DNA from: Trichoderma breve
Taxonomy: Eukaryota > Ascomycota > Sordariomycetes > Hypocreales > Hypocreaceae
Reading direction: 5' to 3'
Assembly: GCF_028502605.1 (NCBI RefSeq)
Contig: NC_079235.1
Coordinates: 3,906,001-3,970,000 of the forward strand
Length of the DNA: 64,000 nucleotides
The notes beneath the pieces were generated by a model. It was not told the origin of the DNA, ran no database searches, and saw only the letters and a list, made by a program, of their open reading frames with translations. A program made the position numbers and the translations under genes. Shown in pieces: positions 12,038 to 23,404 of this stretch (positions within the stretch are counted from its first letter, which is position 1; every line of letters starts with the position of its first letter).

Positions 12038-15000
12038 ATGGATTCAGCATCAGAAAATGTTAATAGCCTGGCCACCCTGGTTGGCAGTGCTGTAGCGGAG
12101 CAACTCATAACGGCGCATGTATCTCATCTGGTCTCCTTATCGAACGAAGCAAGCTCGGCCTCATCCACACAGCACCCATCCTCAGAACTACTAGCCATAG
12201 GTCTAGCAGCTCTCGATGCCTTCCTCCAAGCAACCGTCACCGGCCCTGTCCTGCCAGCGAATGAGTCAAATCACGTCGAGAAGCTGTTTGTCAGTGCTTG
12301 GAATTCCAGCAAATCAGAATCCCATGAATCAGCTGTTGCTCTGCATCAGCTTCGAAGGGCCTGCCTGAGATATTTCGAAGTTGATGGCGTTGTTCCTTAT
12401 GCCCACATTCCTTATTTAGAACTATTCTCTCTGGCCAAGTACATCTTGGTTGATGTTCTAGCTTCCGAAACAAAAGATATCTTTGAGCTGCCTTCGGCTG
12501 GAGGGATTTTAACAAAGCGTAGCCTTGCGTGGGAAAGGCTACGTGTCAACGTCTGGCACTATAAGATTATCACGCAGCCAAGCTTAGGTTCATCATCCAA
12601 CTTCAACAAGAGCTCCCAGTGGAGTGATGTGCCTACACTGGCAACACAAATCAGCAATGAAATAGACTCTCTTCGAGCAACAATCCTCAGCACTGAAGTC
12701 TGGGCCACGGAAGAAACCTGGACCAGGGAAGAGAAAGCCTTGTTTCTTATCGAAGCAGCTAACAACTACATTCTACTTGGTCGTAATGATAAGGCAAAAG
12801 AAGCCATAGACGAGGCCGCGCAGGCTACTGGAATTGCTTACGCTCTGTCTGGAGCTCTTGGAAAGAGGACAAAATTCCAAGAGAACAACCTCAGTCAGTT
12901 AGTTGTCTTTGCAAAGAGTGCCGCCGAACAAGACATTGAAGGAGCCGTCAGCAAGAAGGATGATGAACAGGCCAAGCCAGATGCTCTCAAGCTCAACGAC
13001 GATACTCTGTTGGAGGAGATCCATTACGCAAAGGAACCCGCAAAAACCACGACAGCCGTTGAGACTCTGCCGCCTGCGTTGGCAGACTTGGCGCCAGACG
13101 ACCAGCCACAGCTATCTGCCCTTGATGAAATCATTCTTCTTACTGAGGCGACAATCAAGGATGCCTTTTCGCCCGTCGATGGCCTCACCTCTGAGCAGAT
13201 TATGCCCTTTGCAGTCCGTGTTTTGACCGACAAGTCCGTCAACTGGCAGATTTACACACAAGCCCTGCTCGTTCGTTCAAGGATAGAAATCCACAGAAGC
13301 AGAACAGTTGAGCGCGGTGTCCTCCAGTTACAAGCTGTGGCCGACCAAGTCCTCACTGATACCACCTTTTCCACTCCAAGCAAAGAAGCTCAGGAAAATG
13401 AGGAATCTGATGTCCCAGCTATTCAGGTCACTGCCCCTGGCCAAGCTACTGCCCCTGTCAACGATTCCAAACCCACCACTTTCCTGCCCGCCGCAACAAA
13501 CTCAGAATCTGCCCCTGCCCACGTTCGTCTCCGTTATATCCACGCTCTATCTACTCCTCCGCGATGGCATCTCGAATCCGAGCTTGCCTATGCCTGGGCT
13601 GGCGTTGGCTCCATGACATCAGCCCTAGAAATCTTCAAGCGTCTCAAACTTTGGGCAGAAGTCGCTCTCTGCTATGCCAGCAGTGCGGCTGCCGAAGACG
13701 AAGACGGTCGAGGCAGCGGAGGAGAAGCCAAGGCCAAGGGAATCATCCGCTGGAGACTTTTCAACAAGACCGGAGCCGCAGCGGACTCCACATCCGAGCC
13801 GGAGGATGAAGTTGTCGGCCAAGACGTCGGCTTTCTCAAAGCAGAGGACTTTTCAGGACCAGAGCGACAACCTCCTCCCCCGAATGCCGCCCGTCTGTGG
13901 TGCATCCTCGGTGATCTGGAAAACGATCCGGCTCACTATGAGCGCGCATGGGAAATCTCCAAGCAGCGCTTTGCTCGTGCCCAAAGATCCCTAGGAGAAT
14001 ACTATCTAGGCCAAAAGGATCTGGCCAAGGCCCTCGAGGCCTACAAAAAGGCCACCAACGTCAACAGACTCAGTCCCGACATGTGGGGTCGTCTCGGCGA
14101 CATCAGCCTTCGTCTGGGACGCTTTGAAGATGCCGCAGAGGCTTACAGTCGATCAATCAGCAGCGCAAACGATACCGAAGGAGGTGAAGGCGCCAGGACA
14201 TGGAGCAATCTCGGCAGTGCTCTGTACAGCCTCTACTGCGAGTTGACAGCACCCGGAAAAGACAAGGAAGAGAGCAAATCTACAAACGGCACCGTCAACG
14301 ACGACGACGAAGACAACTTCACTGAAGCAGCAGAGGAAAAGATCATATCCCGCGACCCCAACAAGCTCCTCGCCCAATCCCTCGCAGCATACAAAAAGGG
14401 CGCCTCCATCGCCCACGACAACTGGCGCATCTGGGACAACGTCGTCACCCTCGCCTCGCGCATCTACCCGACCCCCATCACAGACATCGTCATCGCAATC
14501 TCAAACACCATCCGCATCCGCAAGTCGGAAACCGCCCTCGACATCGACATCCTCTCCGCCCTCCTCCAGGACGCCATCCTGTCAAAGGATAAGGCCCCTG
14601 CGAGCAGCGGCATCTACGAACCTGCCCGCGGCTCCGTCGAGCGCGCCGTCATCCGCCTTATAGAGGAGCAGATCACGCCCCTTATCACTACCCGCTCCGA
14701 GCTCTGGACACTTGTCTCACGTCTGCGTGCCTGGCGCAACGACTATGCCGGCGCAATCGATGCTTCGGAACGTGCCTGGCGTGCCGCCGTCGGCTCCTCT
14801 GGAAGCGGACTGCTACCCGGCGAATCTGCCAGCGTCGACTGGACGTCGGACGAAGCAGCCTGGACGGAAGTTGTCAAGCGCACTGACGAGCTGGTCTCCG
14901 TACTTGAGAACTGGGGACCTGACGTTGAGACCATTGGACAGAAGTGGAAGGGCAAGGCGCGAAGTGCCGTCCGCAGCGTCATGGGACGAGGAAAGGCGAC

Positions 15001-15070
15001 GTGGGAGGATAGTCAGGGGTGGCGAACGTTGGAGAATCTCATGGAGGGATTGAAAATAGACAGGAATTGA
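12038..15070 (+). CDS. TPR protein of the TTC27/Emw1 family
   Basis: An uninterrupted frame of 1010 residues. The C-terminal half has tandem tetratricopeptide repeats: a block from about residue 620 (RLWCILGDLENDPAHYERAW), then LGEYYLGQKDLAKALEAYKK and MWGRLGDISLRLGRFEDAAEAY. This order and spacing are the hallmark of the TTC27/Emw1 family. The yeast member Emw1 is essential and linked to cell-wall maintenance; the human protein TTC27 has the same layout. The protein is presumably cytosolic or nuclear; there is no signal peptide or membrane span. The N-terminal half is helical but has no named domain. Low-complexity acidic linkers occur near residues 565-575 and 745-770. The molecular role is poorly defined. 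Confidence 0.9.
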   Translation: MDSASENVNSLATLVGSAVAEQLITAHVSHLVSLSNEASSASSTQHPSSELLAIGLAALDAFLQATVTGPVLPANESNHVEKLFVSAWNSSKSESHESAVALHQLRRACLRYFEVDGVVPYAHIPYLELFSLAKYILVDVLASETKDIFELPSAGGILTKRSLAWERLRVNVWHYKIITQPSLGSSSNFNKSSQWSDVPTLATQISNEIDSLRATILSTEVWATEETWTREEKALFLIEAANNYILLGRNDKAKEAIDEAAQATGIAYALSGALGKRTKFQENNLSQLVVFAKSAAEQDIEGAVSKKDDEQAKPDALKLNDDTLLEEIHYAKEPAKTTTAVETLPPALADLAPDDQPQLSALDEIILLTEATIKDAFSPVDGLTSEQIMPFAVRVLTDKSVNWQIYTQALLVRSRIEIHRSRTVERGVLQLQAVADQVLTDTTFSTPSKEAQENEESDVPAIQVTAPGQATAPVNDSKPTTFLPAATNSESAPAHVRLRYIHALSTPPRWHLESELAYAWAGVGSMTSALEIFKRLKLWAEVALCYASSAAAEDEDGRGSGGEAKAKGIIRWRLFNKTGAAADSTSEPEDEVVGQDVGFLKAEDFSGPERQPPPPNAARLWCILGDLENDPAHYERAWEISKQRFARAQRSLGEYYLGQKDLAKALEAYKKATNVNRLSPDMWGRLGDISLRLGRFEDAAEAYSRSISSANDTEGGEGARTWSNLGSALYSLYCELTAPGKDKEESKSTNGTVNDDDEDNFTEAAEEKIISRDPNKLLAQSLAAYKKGASIAHDNWRIWDNVVTLASRIYPTPITDIVIAISNTIRIRKSETALDIDILSALLQDAILSKDKAPASSGIYEPARGSVERAVIRLIEEQITPLITTRSELWTLVSRLRAWRNDYAGAIDASERAWRAAVGSSGSGLLPGESASVDWTSDEAAWTEVVKRTDELVSVLENWGPDVETIGQKWKGKARSAVRSVMGRGKATWEDSQGWRTLENLMEGLKIDRN

Positions 15071-15465
15071 ATAGACTAGAATAAGATGAATGCAAAAAAT
15101 ATCGAAGCAAAGCTAGTTTGAAAGTGCCCAACACTGTGACTTTAATTCACTTGATTCTCTTATAAAGCATGTAAGTGGATGGAGTTACTAAAAGGGGTAC
15201 TACCCAGATCTGATATTAAGCTGCTGGCATAGACTAATCAACACTGCAATCACAATACACATGGCAACAAAGAGTGATACAAACTGCATCTCTGAACATC
15301 ATTTTCTCAGCACAAGTAGGCATGTTACATGAAACTACACTAAACAGCTGTCATGTTCGCTTATACACATGTCGCTTTTCCGCTTCCGCAGTCATCCAAA
15401 TCAAACAACAAAACTTCCAAGCCCAATACATGTAACTATAAGCAACAGCGCTTTTAAACAGAGCT
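15071..15465. other. Convergent intergenic region
   Basis: Shared 3' region between the TPR gene and the GYF-domain gene, which point at each other. It is AT-rich and contains no supportable coding sequence. Confidence 0.5.
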
Positions 15466-18400
15466 TCATTTCTTGCCCTTCTTGCGGCCAGGAACAACCT
15501 TGAAGTCGGCACTCTGGATCGCTGCCTCGCTTTCCCTGGTCTGGGTAGCACCGCTCTTCTTGGCAACTTCGCTCCATCCGCCGCCGGAGACCGACGCCTT
15601 GCTCTCAGCCTGGGTTTGCTTTTCAACCACACCCTTCTCCGCTAGCTTCTTTCGTCGAACGTACTCTTCGGCGAAATGTCGTCCGTCCATCGTGGTAGAG
15701 TTAGCATACACAGCGTCTGCGATCAATCCAGTGTCGAGGGGCAGGACAGCAAGATCTGCTTGGAAGCTCGTGACTGCAAAATAAGCGTTAGAATACTCCA
15801 GAGACGTGAAATGCGAACCATGTAAAGACGACTTACTATCGTTAACGCCAGTGATCCCTCTCGAGAGCTCCCTGTGGGCCCACTTGTTGAACTCATCCAT
15901 AGCGGTGTTGGTAGAGCTGACATTGCTAACAATGGACTTGGGTGCCAGCTTCACTGGGGTGGCCAAAGCAGGCTTGACACTGGTGCTGCTAACTGAGCGG
16001 CTTTGAAGCTGAGACGGGACAGTAGATGGGCTCTTCACTTTACCACCGGCTCCAACGGTGGCCCAACCACTTCCACTGGTCAAGATGGGAGAGGGTGCTG
16101 TCGGCGTGGAGCCGTGATTCGGCTTACCAGCAAGGTTGGCATAGCTTTTAGCGGTGTTGACAGGGGCGCCAACGCCGGTCTGAATAGCGACCTCCTTGGC
16201 CTTCAGCTTCCGTGCCTCCTCTTCGCGCTGGATCTCGGCCAAAGTCTTCTTGGCTCCAGCCGCACCAGATGCAACGCTAGGTGTCGTTCCTTTGGCCTTG
16301 GTAGCTCCCGGCTTAGCCCAGGGGCTGACAGATGCTACGGGTGAACTTTGACCCCAGGTGCTGGTCGCTGGGAGGCCAGCGTTGGCAGCAGCAGCAGCGG
16401 CAGCCGCCGACTTTTCCTTCTCTCTGAGCAGAGCTGCCTCTTGTTCCATCGCGGCCTTTCGGAGCGCAGCAGCAGCTTCTTCGGCCTTTGCCGCCTTACG
16501 GGCTTCCGCCTCTTGAATCTCCTTCAGGCTTGGGCCTTTCTGCCCCTCCTGACCGGGATCTTTGGCCCACGGAGCCAACGGAGGAGGCTGGGCGATGGCG
16601 TCGGGAGTTGCGGTTTGGGATCGGTTGAATTGCTCAGGCAAGTTAGACCTGGCTCTCTGTGCCGTTGGGGCGGGAAGGGGGGTCATCGAAGCTGGAGGGG
16701 GGAATGGCATCGGCATTCCTGGCTCAGTCGGCTGGGGAGCAGGAGGGGTGGCCGCTGAAGCAGCTACAGAGGCTTGAGTCTTTTGCACCTGCTGGGTTAG
16801 AGAAAGCGACGACGTCTCTTCACTGACAGCCTTCTTCTTAGAGGCTTTGCTTGGCTTGCTGGCTGAGGGGGCAGGTTCGCTTCGCGGGTCGACGGAGGGG
16901 GGCGTTGCTACGGTCGCTTCTTCTTGCTTTGCGGAGCTCTCTTGGGATTCCTCGACGATCGCGGCAGCAGCTTGCTCGGCGTCATGCTCGGCGCGTAGAT
17001 CTTCAAATTCTTTTAAACGATCTTTGAAACCTTCATCGTCCTCCTTGAGCTCGTTAGCTTCTGGCAGACCGTACCGTAGACTTGCGTCGCCCGGAGTCCC
17101 AATGGGCTGAGGCGCACCAGATTCAGTACCGGCAGGCTCACCCTGCAAGGATACGAGCATTTGACGTTCATTGGCCGAAAGGTTAACCAGGTCTTCTGGT
17201 CTGAAAAGCTCCCCGTTTCCCATAGCGGCGCGAACAGCAGCGGGATTGGCGGCACCAGGGTGGGTATCAAAAACAGTGGCCGGGCCTAGGCCTCCGATGG
17301 GTTGCTGATGCGGCAACTGGTGATGTTGCTGCTGGGGAACTCCCAGCGGCGATGTCATGCTACCAAAACTTGGTTGGCTCTGGAGACTATGAGCACTGGA
17401 ATGATGTTGCAGGCTTGGCTGTATTTGGAACTTGGCCATGGCCTGCTGTCGCATCATAAAGTCGCGTTGTTGAGCCATGAGAAACTGCTCTTCTTGCTTG
17501 CGACGCTCCAAGTTGTTTTGCTCTTCGGCAGTGAGAGTCCTGCCAAACGTTGGGAATACACCGCTCAGGGGTGGAATGATGCCACTTCCAGCGCCAGGTG
17601 CAAAGGGGCCACTCTGCATAGGAGGTCCATGAGCAATTCCGATCTGGGGGACCAAAAATGGCTCGCGAGAGTTTCCAATTCTCCTGATGAGCTGGCCGAG
17701 AGGCTCAAACTCGGGGTCTTCTACCTTCTTCACTCTAAGATCAGGAGTAAAGAAGTTGGCCTTGTACCAGTCGTTCATCTCCAGTCCAGTAAAAGGACCC
17801 TGAATTTGCCCCTGAGGATCAAGGTAGACCCATCGCATCCGATCAGGCATTACCATTTGGCGGACTTGAGCAGACGGGGGCTCTACACCAGCCTGAGCAT
17901 TCCCAAACGGCATTCCGCCACTGACTGGCGTGAATGACTGGGGCACTGCCGCAGCGATGCCGGGCTGTCCAGCATCTGAGGTTCCAAACCCGGCGAGATT
18001 TCTAGAGCTATCGCTGGAGGGGAAAAGTTCCTCAAAGACCCCACGATTAGATCTCATGGGGCTGTCTGTGTCTCGAGTAGGAACGGTAAAGTTGCCTCGG
18101 CCAATAGCACCGAGTGGGTTGCTCTGCCGAAGGTCGCCAAGAGAGTCGGAGAGGCTGCTTTCGTGCTCATGCGCATGCATCTGAGCCTGCATAGCGGGAG
18201 GGAACAGAGATCCCAACTTGCTTTGCCGACCGATGCTACCGGTATTGGATGGCCCAAACACGCCGCCGAGGTTGCCCAAGCCGGGAGATTGGATGTCACC
18301 AATAGGGCTAAAGAGAGAGCTACCGAATGCTCCTCCAAAATTGGACCGCTCACGGTCAGGGGTTCCGGTAGACGGGCCAGCTGGCGCGGGCCAACCAGAC

Positions 18401-20261
18401 GACAGATAGGCGGCTTTGGCGCCCACGCTGGACGTCTGACTACGATCGCTCCCGTCAAAGGCAGCAGCAAAACCTCTAGAAAGCGTACTATAGTTGGAGT
18501 GTGGTTGTTCATGGCCAGTGCTATGAACCCTATCCCCAGTGCCTTGATCAGAAGGTCCGTCGTGATCGTGGCGTTCTGTCGGGGGGCTCCGGTAAGGGTT
18601 TGTCTCCGAAGGACTGGCAGGACCATTGTCGCCAGATGATGAGCCGCCCAAATTTAGGTTGGACATTCCAAAATCTCCAGTAGACCCTTTAATGGGAGTG
18701 CCAAAGGGCATCCCTCTACTTGGCGGCTGTGGACCGCCAGGAGCGATATCCTGCTCGCCTTGGAGAGCAGCACTACCCGACATGCCGGACATGCCAGACA
18801 CCTCCTCGCTGCCGCCGAAAGGATCAGTGTCAGTTCGTGGCCTAGTCCTCCAAGACTGTTGGGGGTTCTGGCCTTCGGACGATTTGCTAGCCGCGCTTTC
18901 GGTATTGTCCTTGGGGATCAGATGAGCAAGTCGACTGCCTCCCGGAGCACCGCCCGGTCGCTTATCACCAACGGCTGGCGAAGTGGGCAAGGCAAAGCTA
19001 CCAAACGCGCCAGCACTAGACGCGGTAGATGATGGCCACATTGACGTCATGCTCACACCGGTCGACGTGTTGGCTCGCATTAAACCAGGAATCGGCGGCT
19101 TTGGGACATCACGCGGGGCCTGTTCGGTGTTGTCGGGATCATCATTTTCTGACTCTCTCAATTCACCGGGCTTTCGCGAAAACCACAGGGGGTCATCTCG
19201 CGAAAACCGGCTGGCAGTTGGCGACGCAATGTTGGTAGGGCTGAACGGATTGGAATCGACGGTTTCTCGTCGGCGGGTGGCAGGTCGGACAGCGGATGAT
19301 GGAGAGCTCACGCCAAATGTGCTTCCTGGGGCATGAGAAAGAGATGGTTTCCGGCCGTTGACTGCCGCTTGGTGACCTTCTTTAGCTTGCGTAGGAGGCT
19401 TGAGTGGCGAGTTGATGTCGGTAGAAAAGGCCTGGTAAAGGTCAGTTATTTAGCGCCCATATAGCAACTCCAATCAGGAAATTTGGGCATCTCGAACCTC
19501 TTTTTCGTCTTGAGAGAATCCCGACAATCCTATGGGTGCCGTGTCGCCGTTGAAATCCCAGCAGGTGCCGGGATCCTGTGGCACGTGGTTCTCGTTGCTT
19601 TTTCCCCAGCCCCTTACGCCACTACCACTAGCATTGCTTGGATCCCAACCTGAGATGAAGAGATGAGAGGGATTGCCACCAGGCCGCTGGGATTGATACA
19701 TCTCAAGCAGATCATCCTTGGTATAACGTGAGGGACCAACTTCGTATGTTGTGGGCTGTGGGATGGGGTCCTCGACGGTGGGTAGCTGGACGGCATTATC
19801 GTTCGCAGGGGGAGGGTTTGAGGTCTGGCTCAGGGGCGTGGTAGAGGAACGACGGAAAGTCAGGGTACCGTTAGCTGAGCGGCCGTCTCTCCTAGACCTA
19901 AGCATCCAAGTTAGCTTCGACGAAGGTGAAAAGAGGTCATGACCGTTTTCGGAAAAACAACAGAGGGGCACTGTGTCGTGAGCGCATCCCCCGCCAAAAA
20001 AATAAAAATAAGAAAAAATAGAAGAAATAATATTTCGTACGGCACACACTAGTGCACGGAAGCAGGACAAATTGCATGCATGACAGAAAATCTCCGTCGT
20101 CTGCAGATCTCGCGTCCAACGCAGGTGTCTGGCGAGGGGGCAAAGACTCACCATTCGCCTCCAGCGGATCCCCTTCCATCACTTCTGCCACCCCTCGCAT
20201 CGCGGTTGGCATTCTGGCCGGCAGCGGCCGAGGCAAAGCTTGACGGGAGATTGGACGGCAT
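15466..20261 (-). CDS. GYF-domain protein (Smy2/Syh1/GIGYF type)
   Basis: Exons in transcript order are 20152-20261, 19498-19897, 15837-19431 and 15466-15773, totalling 1470 residues. The start gives MPSNLPSSFASAAAG, typical of fungal GYF proteins. GYF domains bind proline-rich ligands (PPG-phi) and this family links mRNA repression or decay and translation control to eIF4E-type factors. The GYF domain lies at about residues 690-765 and contains QGPFTGLEMNDWYKANFF; the usual Gly of the third motif is Asn. Near residue 94 there is YTKDDLL, matching the eIF4E-binding consensus Y-x4-L-phi. Other parts are a Q/M-rich helical stretch after the GYF domain, an alanine-rich coiled coil with a run of Ala, and long disordered Pro/Ser/Gly regions. 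The last intron (15774-15836) is 63 nt, in frame and free of stops. Intron 2 has an unusual GTTCGA donor. Confidence 0.92.
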
Positions 20262-21783
20262 GGTTGGACTTGTCCCACGGATCGGAATCGTGTATCGAGG
20301 CGCGGGGGTGTTGGTCGAGTTCGGGGCAGTCGTGGGTCGACGACTGGAGGGTGAGAAATGCAGACACAGGTGGGTTGTGTCTGGCGAGAAGGAAAAATTC
20401 CAAAGTCTGCTAGGAGTAGCAATATGGCGGGTGATAACAATGGCGCGCGTAAAAGGTCGTCTGAGTCGTATGGATAGCTGGAGGCTAGGTCGCGAGAGGA
20501 CAGAATGCTTGAATGAGAAACTAATGCTACCAAGGCTTTGCTGGCGTTAAAAACCTGAGGTTTGGGAAAGATAAAATTGGTTCCAATCTGTTCCCCAGGC
20601 TGTATGTACAGCGAGGCTGGGCGCCGCTAGGCCGCAATGGGGCAGGACCGAACCTTAACCGAGCCTACTGTGCGAGGGCTAAATCCTAATCGAGAAAACT
20701 GGCAGGGCGACCAGCGCCGTATTACGACATGCTGCGATAAGTGCGGCAACGCACCGGGGCGGGGGCTTGAGGAAGCGCCAAATAATGCAGAGGCATTGGA
20801 TAAAAAATAAAATAAAATAGTACTGGTACAATCACGGCTCGAGAGGAGTTGCATCTGGACATGTGAGCCCTGGAGCAAACTGCGTGATATTTGCCCTAAT
20901 ACGGGTCATGCGGCAGCTGAAGGGAAGGGTAGCATCTCCGGAGCAATGGCTCTGCGCTATGCTAAAACATATGCAGCCGCAGCCGTATTGGTTTGGGGTA
21001 ACGGCCCAACTGGGCAGTCGGTATTACTCATTCGAGGCCTGGTTCTTATTTGCTTTTGCGACTGTTGTAATACATACGAGCACGCACCAACCGCCACCAA
21101 CTGCAGGTACTGACTGACTGTTGGTGTATATTGACTTTGATTGTTCGTTCTCCCACGTTCTGCGTATCAAACTTTAGTAGGTATCTACCAGGATTTTTAT
21201 ATATGGAAAAAAAAGTAAATTATCCATATGTTTCAGCTGTTTATCGCGATCGGAGAGATACGGCAAACGTTGACTTGCCAATGGTCCGACTTTTTGGATC
21301 ACAGGGCCGATCAACCTCTGGCCACATGCGGAGCCCAACTCCATAGGTTAGGTACCCATGTACAGCATCAAGCTCAATAAGGGAGGTATCATTGGAGAGC
21401 ACACAAGAGCACGCGCAAAAGGATCGACAAGAGCTTTGCATACAGCTCATGAGAAGTGCAGGTATCTATATCATTGCGGCTGTCGCTATCATAAATAACC
21501 CTTACCATTACTCCTCTATCCAAAATACGCCATCTAGGCAATTCCTCTACATACCTACCTAGGTATCGTCCATAACCACGCCTCATAACTATGGATCGCT
21601 TTGCCCGCTCTGCCCTGCTTCTTATTCATCCACAGTCTCTCACCTAGGAGGTACCAAAGGCCAATCATTCAGATGGATATGTGGCGGTCTCGTTCCGTAT
21701 ACAATGACCCGCCGTACGTCTTTGATCCAAAATATCCAGTTGAGCCTAAGAAAACCACAAGTCAACACGTTGCTCGTTGGGGA
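20262..21783. other. Intergenic between two minus-strand genes
   Basis: It includes the GYF-gene promoter (about 20262-20560) and the 3' flank of the small membrane-protein gene. TAGGTA/TACCTA words recur between about 21176 and 21660, including a TACCTAGGTA-like palindrome near 21560. There is no supportable coding sequence. Confidence 0.45.
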
Positions 21784-22367
21784 TCATTTCAAGGGGAATA
21801 TTACGCACATTTGCCAGAATGCCATTACCAGAGCCGAGACCACGCTGACCCAGTAGTACAAGGGCCAGCTCTTTCCCGCCCATCCATGAGCTCTCGCCAA
21901 ATGTGCATTGCCAAAGAAGTGACAGTATCTCAACTCGTCGTCGTGTTTGAAGCGAGGATTGTGGCAATGCACCATAGCAGCAATCACGATGCCTATATTG
22001 AAACCAGCGGTAATGGTCCAGAGAATGGAGACTGCAATCGTAGCCCAGAGAGTGTCAAGGTTGATGGCAAAGTCGTGCTGCTTTAGGGCTGCGAAGATAC
22101 ACAGGACTAAAAATATTGCGCCAATCTAAACAACGGTCATGGCGATGATTAGCTGTGTTCTCCAGAGACGACACACAGCCTTGCTGGTGGTCTTACCAGG
22201 CAAAGATTTGTGATATAAATGGGGAGGCATATTTTGACGCCAAAAATTTCCATCTTGTCGTAGAGAGCATTCACGTTGGCCAGCAATATGAGAGCCGCCA
22301 TCGTCCTCAGCGCAGGGCCAACAAAGGGCACAGGTATCCTCCATGGGATCGGTTCGCAAAAAAACAT
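21784..22367 (-). CDS. Small predicted four-transmembrane protein
   Basis: Exon 1 (22197-22367) and exon 2 (21784-22125) join in phase 0 over a 71-nt intron with a GTAAGA donor and TTTAG acceptor, giving 170 residues. I do not recognise the family. Four hydrophobic segments are visible: around ALRTMAALILLANVNAL; a second running across the splice junction (CLPIYITNLCL joined to IGAIFLVLCIFAAL); WATIAVSILWTITAGFNIGIVIAAM; and YYWVSVVSALVMAFWQMCVIF. A polar loop with HCHNPRFKHDDELRYCHFF separates segments 3 and 4. The continuity of hydrophobic pattern across the junction is the main support. The layout recalls MARVEL-type tetraspanning proteins, but that is only a shape resemblance. The start is uncertain; an upstream exon could exist. 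Confidence 0.6.
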
Positions 22368-22723
22368 TGCTTTTGAAGCTTCTCTGTAAGCTGTAGAGAG
22401 ATAGATCGGTTTTGGCTGGTAATTTCGGAGATCCGGGCTTCTGTGCAGCTTTGTCTTTGCTCGATAGCCATGAGTTGATGAGATGAGTGAAAGGCCTGTT
22501 GTATGTTGCAACAATATTGGGGACACGTTTCGATATTTATTAATACCAGTCCAACAATACGTAGGATACGAGTGAAGGATGACGACGTATATCCCAATAT
22601 TGAAAACTTAAAAAATGGACAAGCCAGTCTGGCCGTAGAGCTCGTAATGATGAGACGCCCCCAAAACTCATGACGGATAGGGGTGGGGGCATCAGGGAAC
22701 GAAGTAGTCGTAACATCCAACCG
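22368..22723. other. Short intergenic region
   Basis: The probable promoter and leader of the four-TM gene, overlapping the 3' flank of the Pop4 gene. An overlapping open frame (22307-22720, minus) has no recognisable product and could conceal an additional 5' exon. Confidence 0.35.
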
Positions 22724-23404
22724 TTAGACATGTTTTAGGAAATGCGACTTGAATTTCCTGTTGGCTCGATCCGCAGAACGCAGCATCATCTGGTCTCCAA
22801 GAACCTCAAAGGCGAATCTCTTCTCCGTGGCATCATTGGCTTGCTGGGGTTCGGAGACTTCCACACGAAACGTGGTCCCCTCCTTTGGAACAACCTTGAG
22901 CCCCCTCTTTCTTGTAATCAGCTCAACAACAAACTTGCGGTCCCTCACAATGATGCCCTTGATACCCACTCGACCTGGGCACCGACTCCTCACCACTTCG
23001 GCTTCAGCCCCGTGAAACTCGGCGCTTGCCAGCTTCGCAGCAGCCAGTGGGCCGCCGGTGTATATGTCGTTGCCCAAGATTTCCAAGGCGTAGCCCATCC
23101 ACAGCTTGTTCAGCCCTTCGTAAATTTCATACTTTTGCCCCTCCTTGGGGATATCGTATAGGCCCAGCTGGCGGCGCTCACGAGCAGAGAGCGGCTTCGG
23201 CCTTTGTTTCCCCCGGAGTTTGCCCTGCAGACGTGCCCTTTGACGTGCTGCCCTGGCATTTTGAGCAGCAGCAGGAGGAGATGTTGGCTTGAGCTGAAGA
23301 GTTCGATACTGGATCTTATCACTGTAGATGCGATTTGCGCTGTCGGGAGAGTGTGCCCTTGACAGCAAATCCTGAGTCACCTTGACCTGCTCAGAAGATG
23401 CCAT
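22724..23404 (-). CDS. POP4: RNase P/MRP subunit Pop4 (Rpp29 family)
   Basis: A single exon of 226 residues. The C-terminal half carries the Rpp29/p29 fold: the KLWMGYALEIL segment, then the Sm-like beta-barrel with AEFHGAEAEVVRSRCPGRVG, IKGIIVRDRKFVVELI and VVPKEGTTFRVEV. Just N-terminal is a basic Arg/Lys/Gln-rich stretch (about residues 45-75) suited to RNA contact, followed by ARERRQLGLYDIP. The protein acts in nuclear RNase P (tRNA 5' maturation) and RNase MRP (rRNA processing). It is divergently transcribed from the acyltransferase gene, with about 600 bp between starts. Confidence 0.93.
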   Translation of the reverse strand: MASSEQVKVTQDLLSRAHSPDSANRIYSDKIQYRTLQLKPTSPPAAAQNARAARQRARLQGKLRGKQRPKPLSARERRQLGLYDIPKEGQKYEIYEGLNKLWMGYALEILGNDIYTGGPLAAAKLASAEFHGAEAEVVRSRCPGRVGIKGIIVRDRKFVVELITRKRGLKVVPKEGTTFRVEVSEPQQANDATEKRFAFEVLGDQMMLRSADRANRKFKSHFLKHV

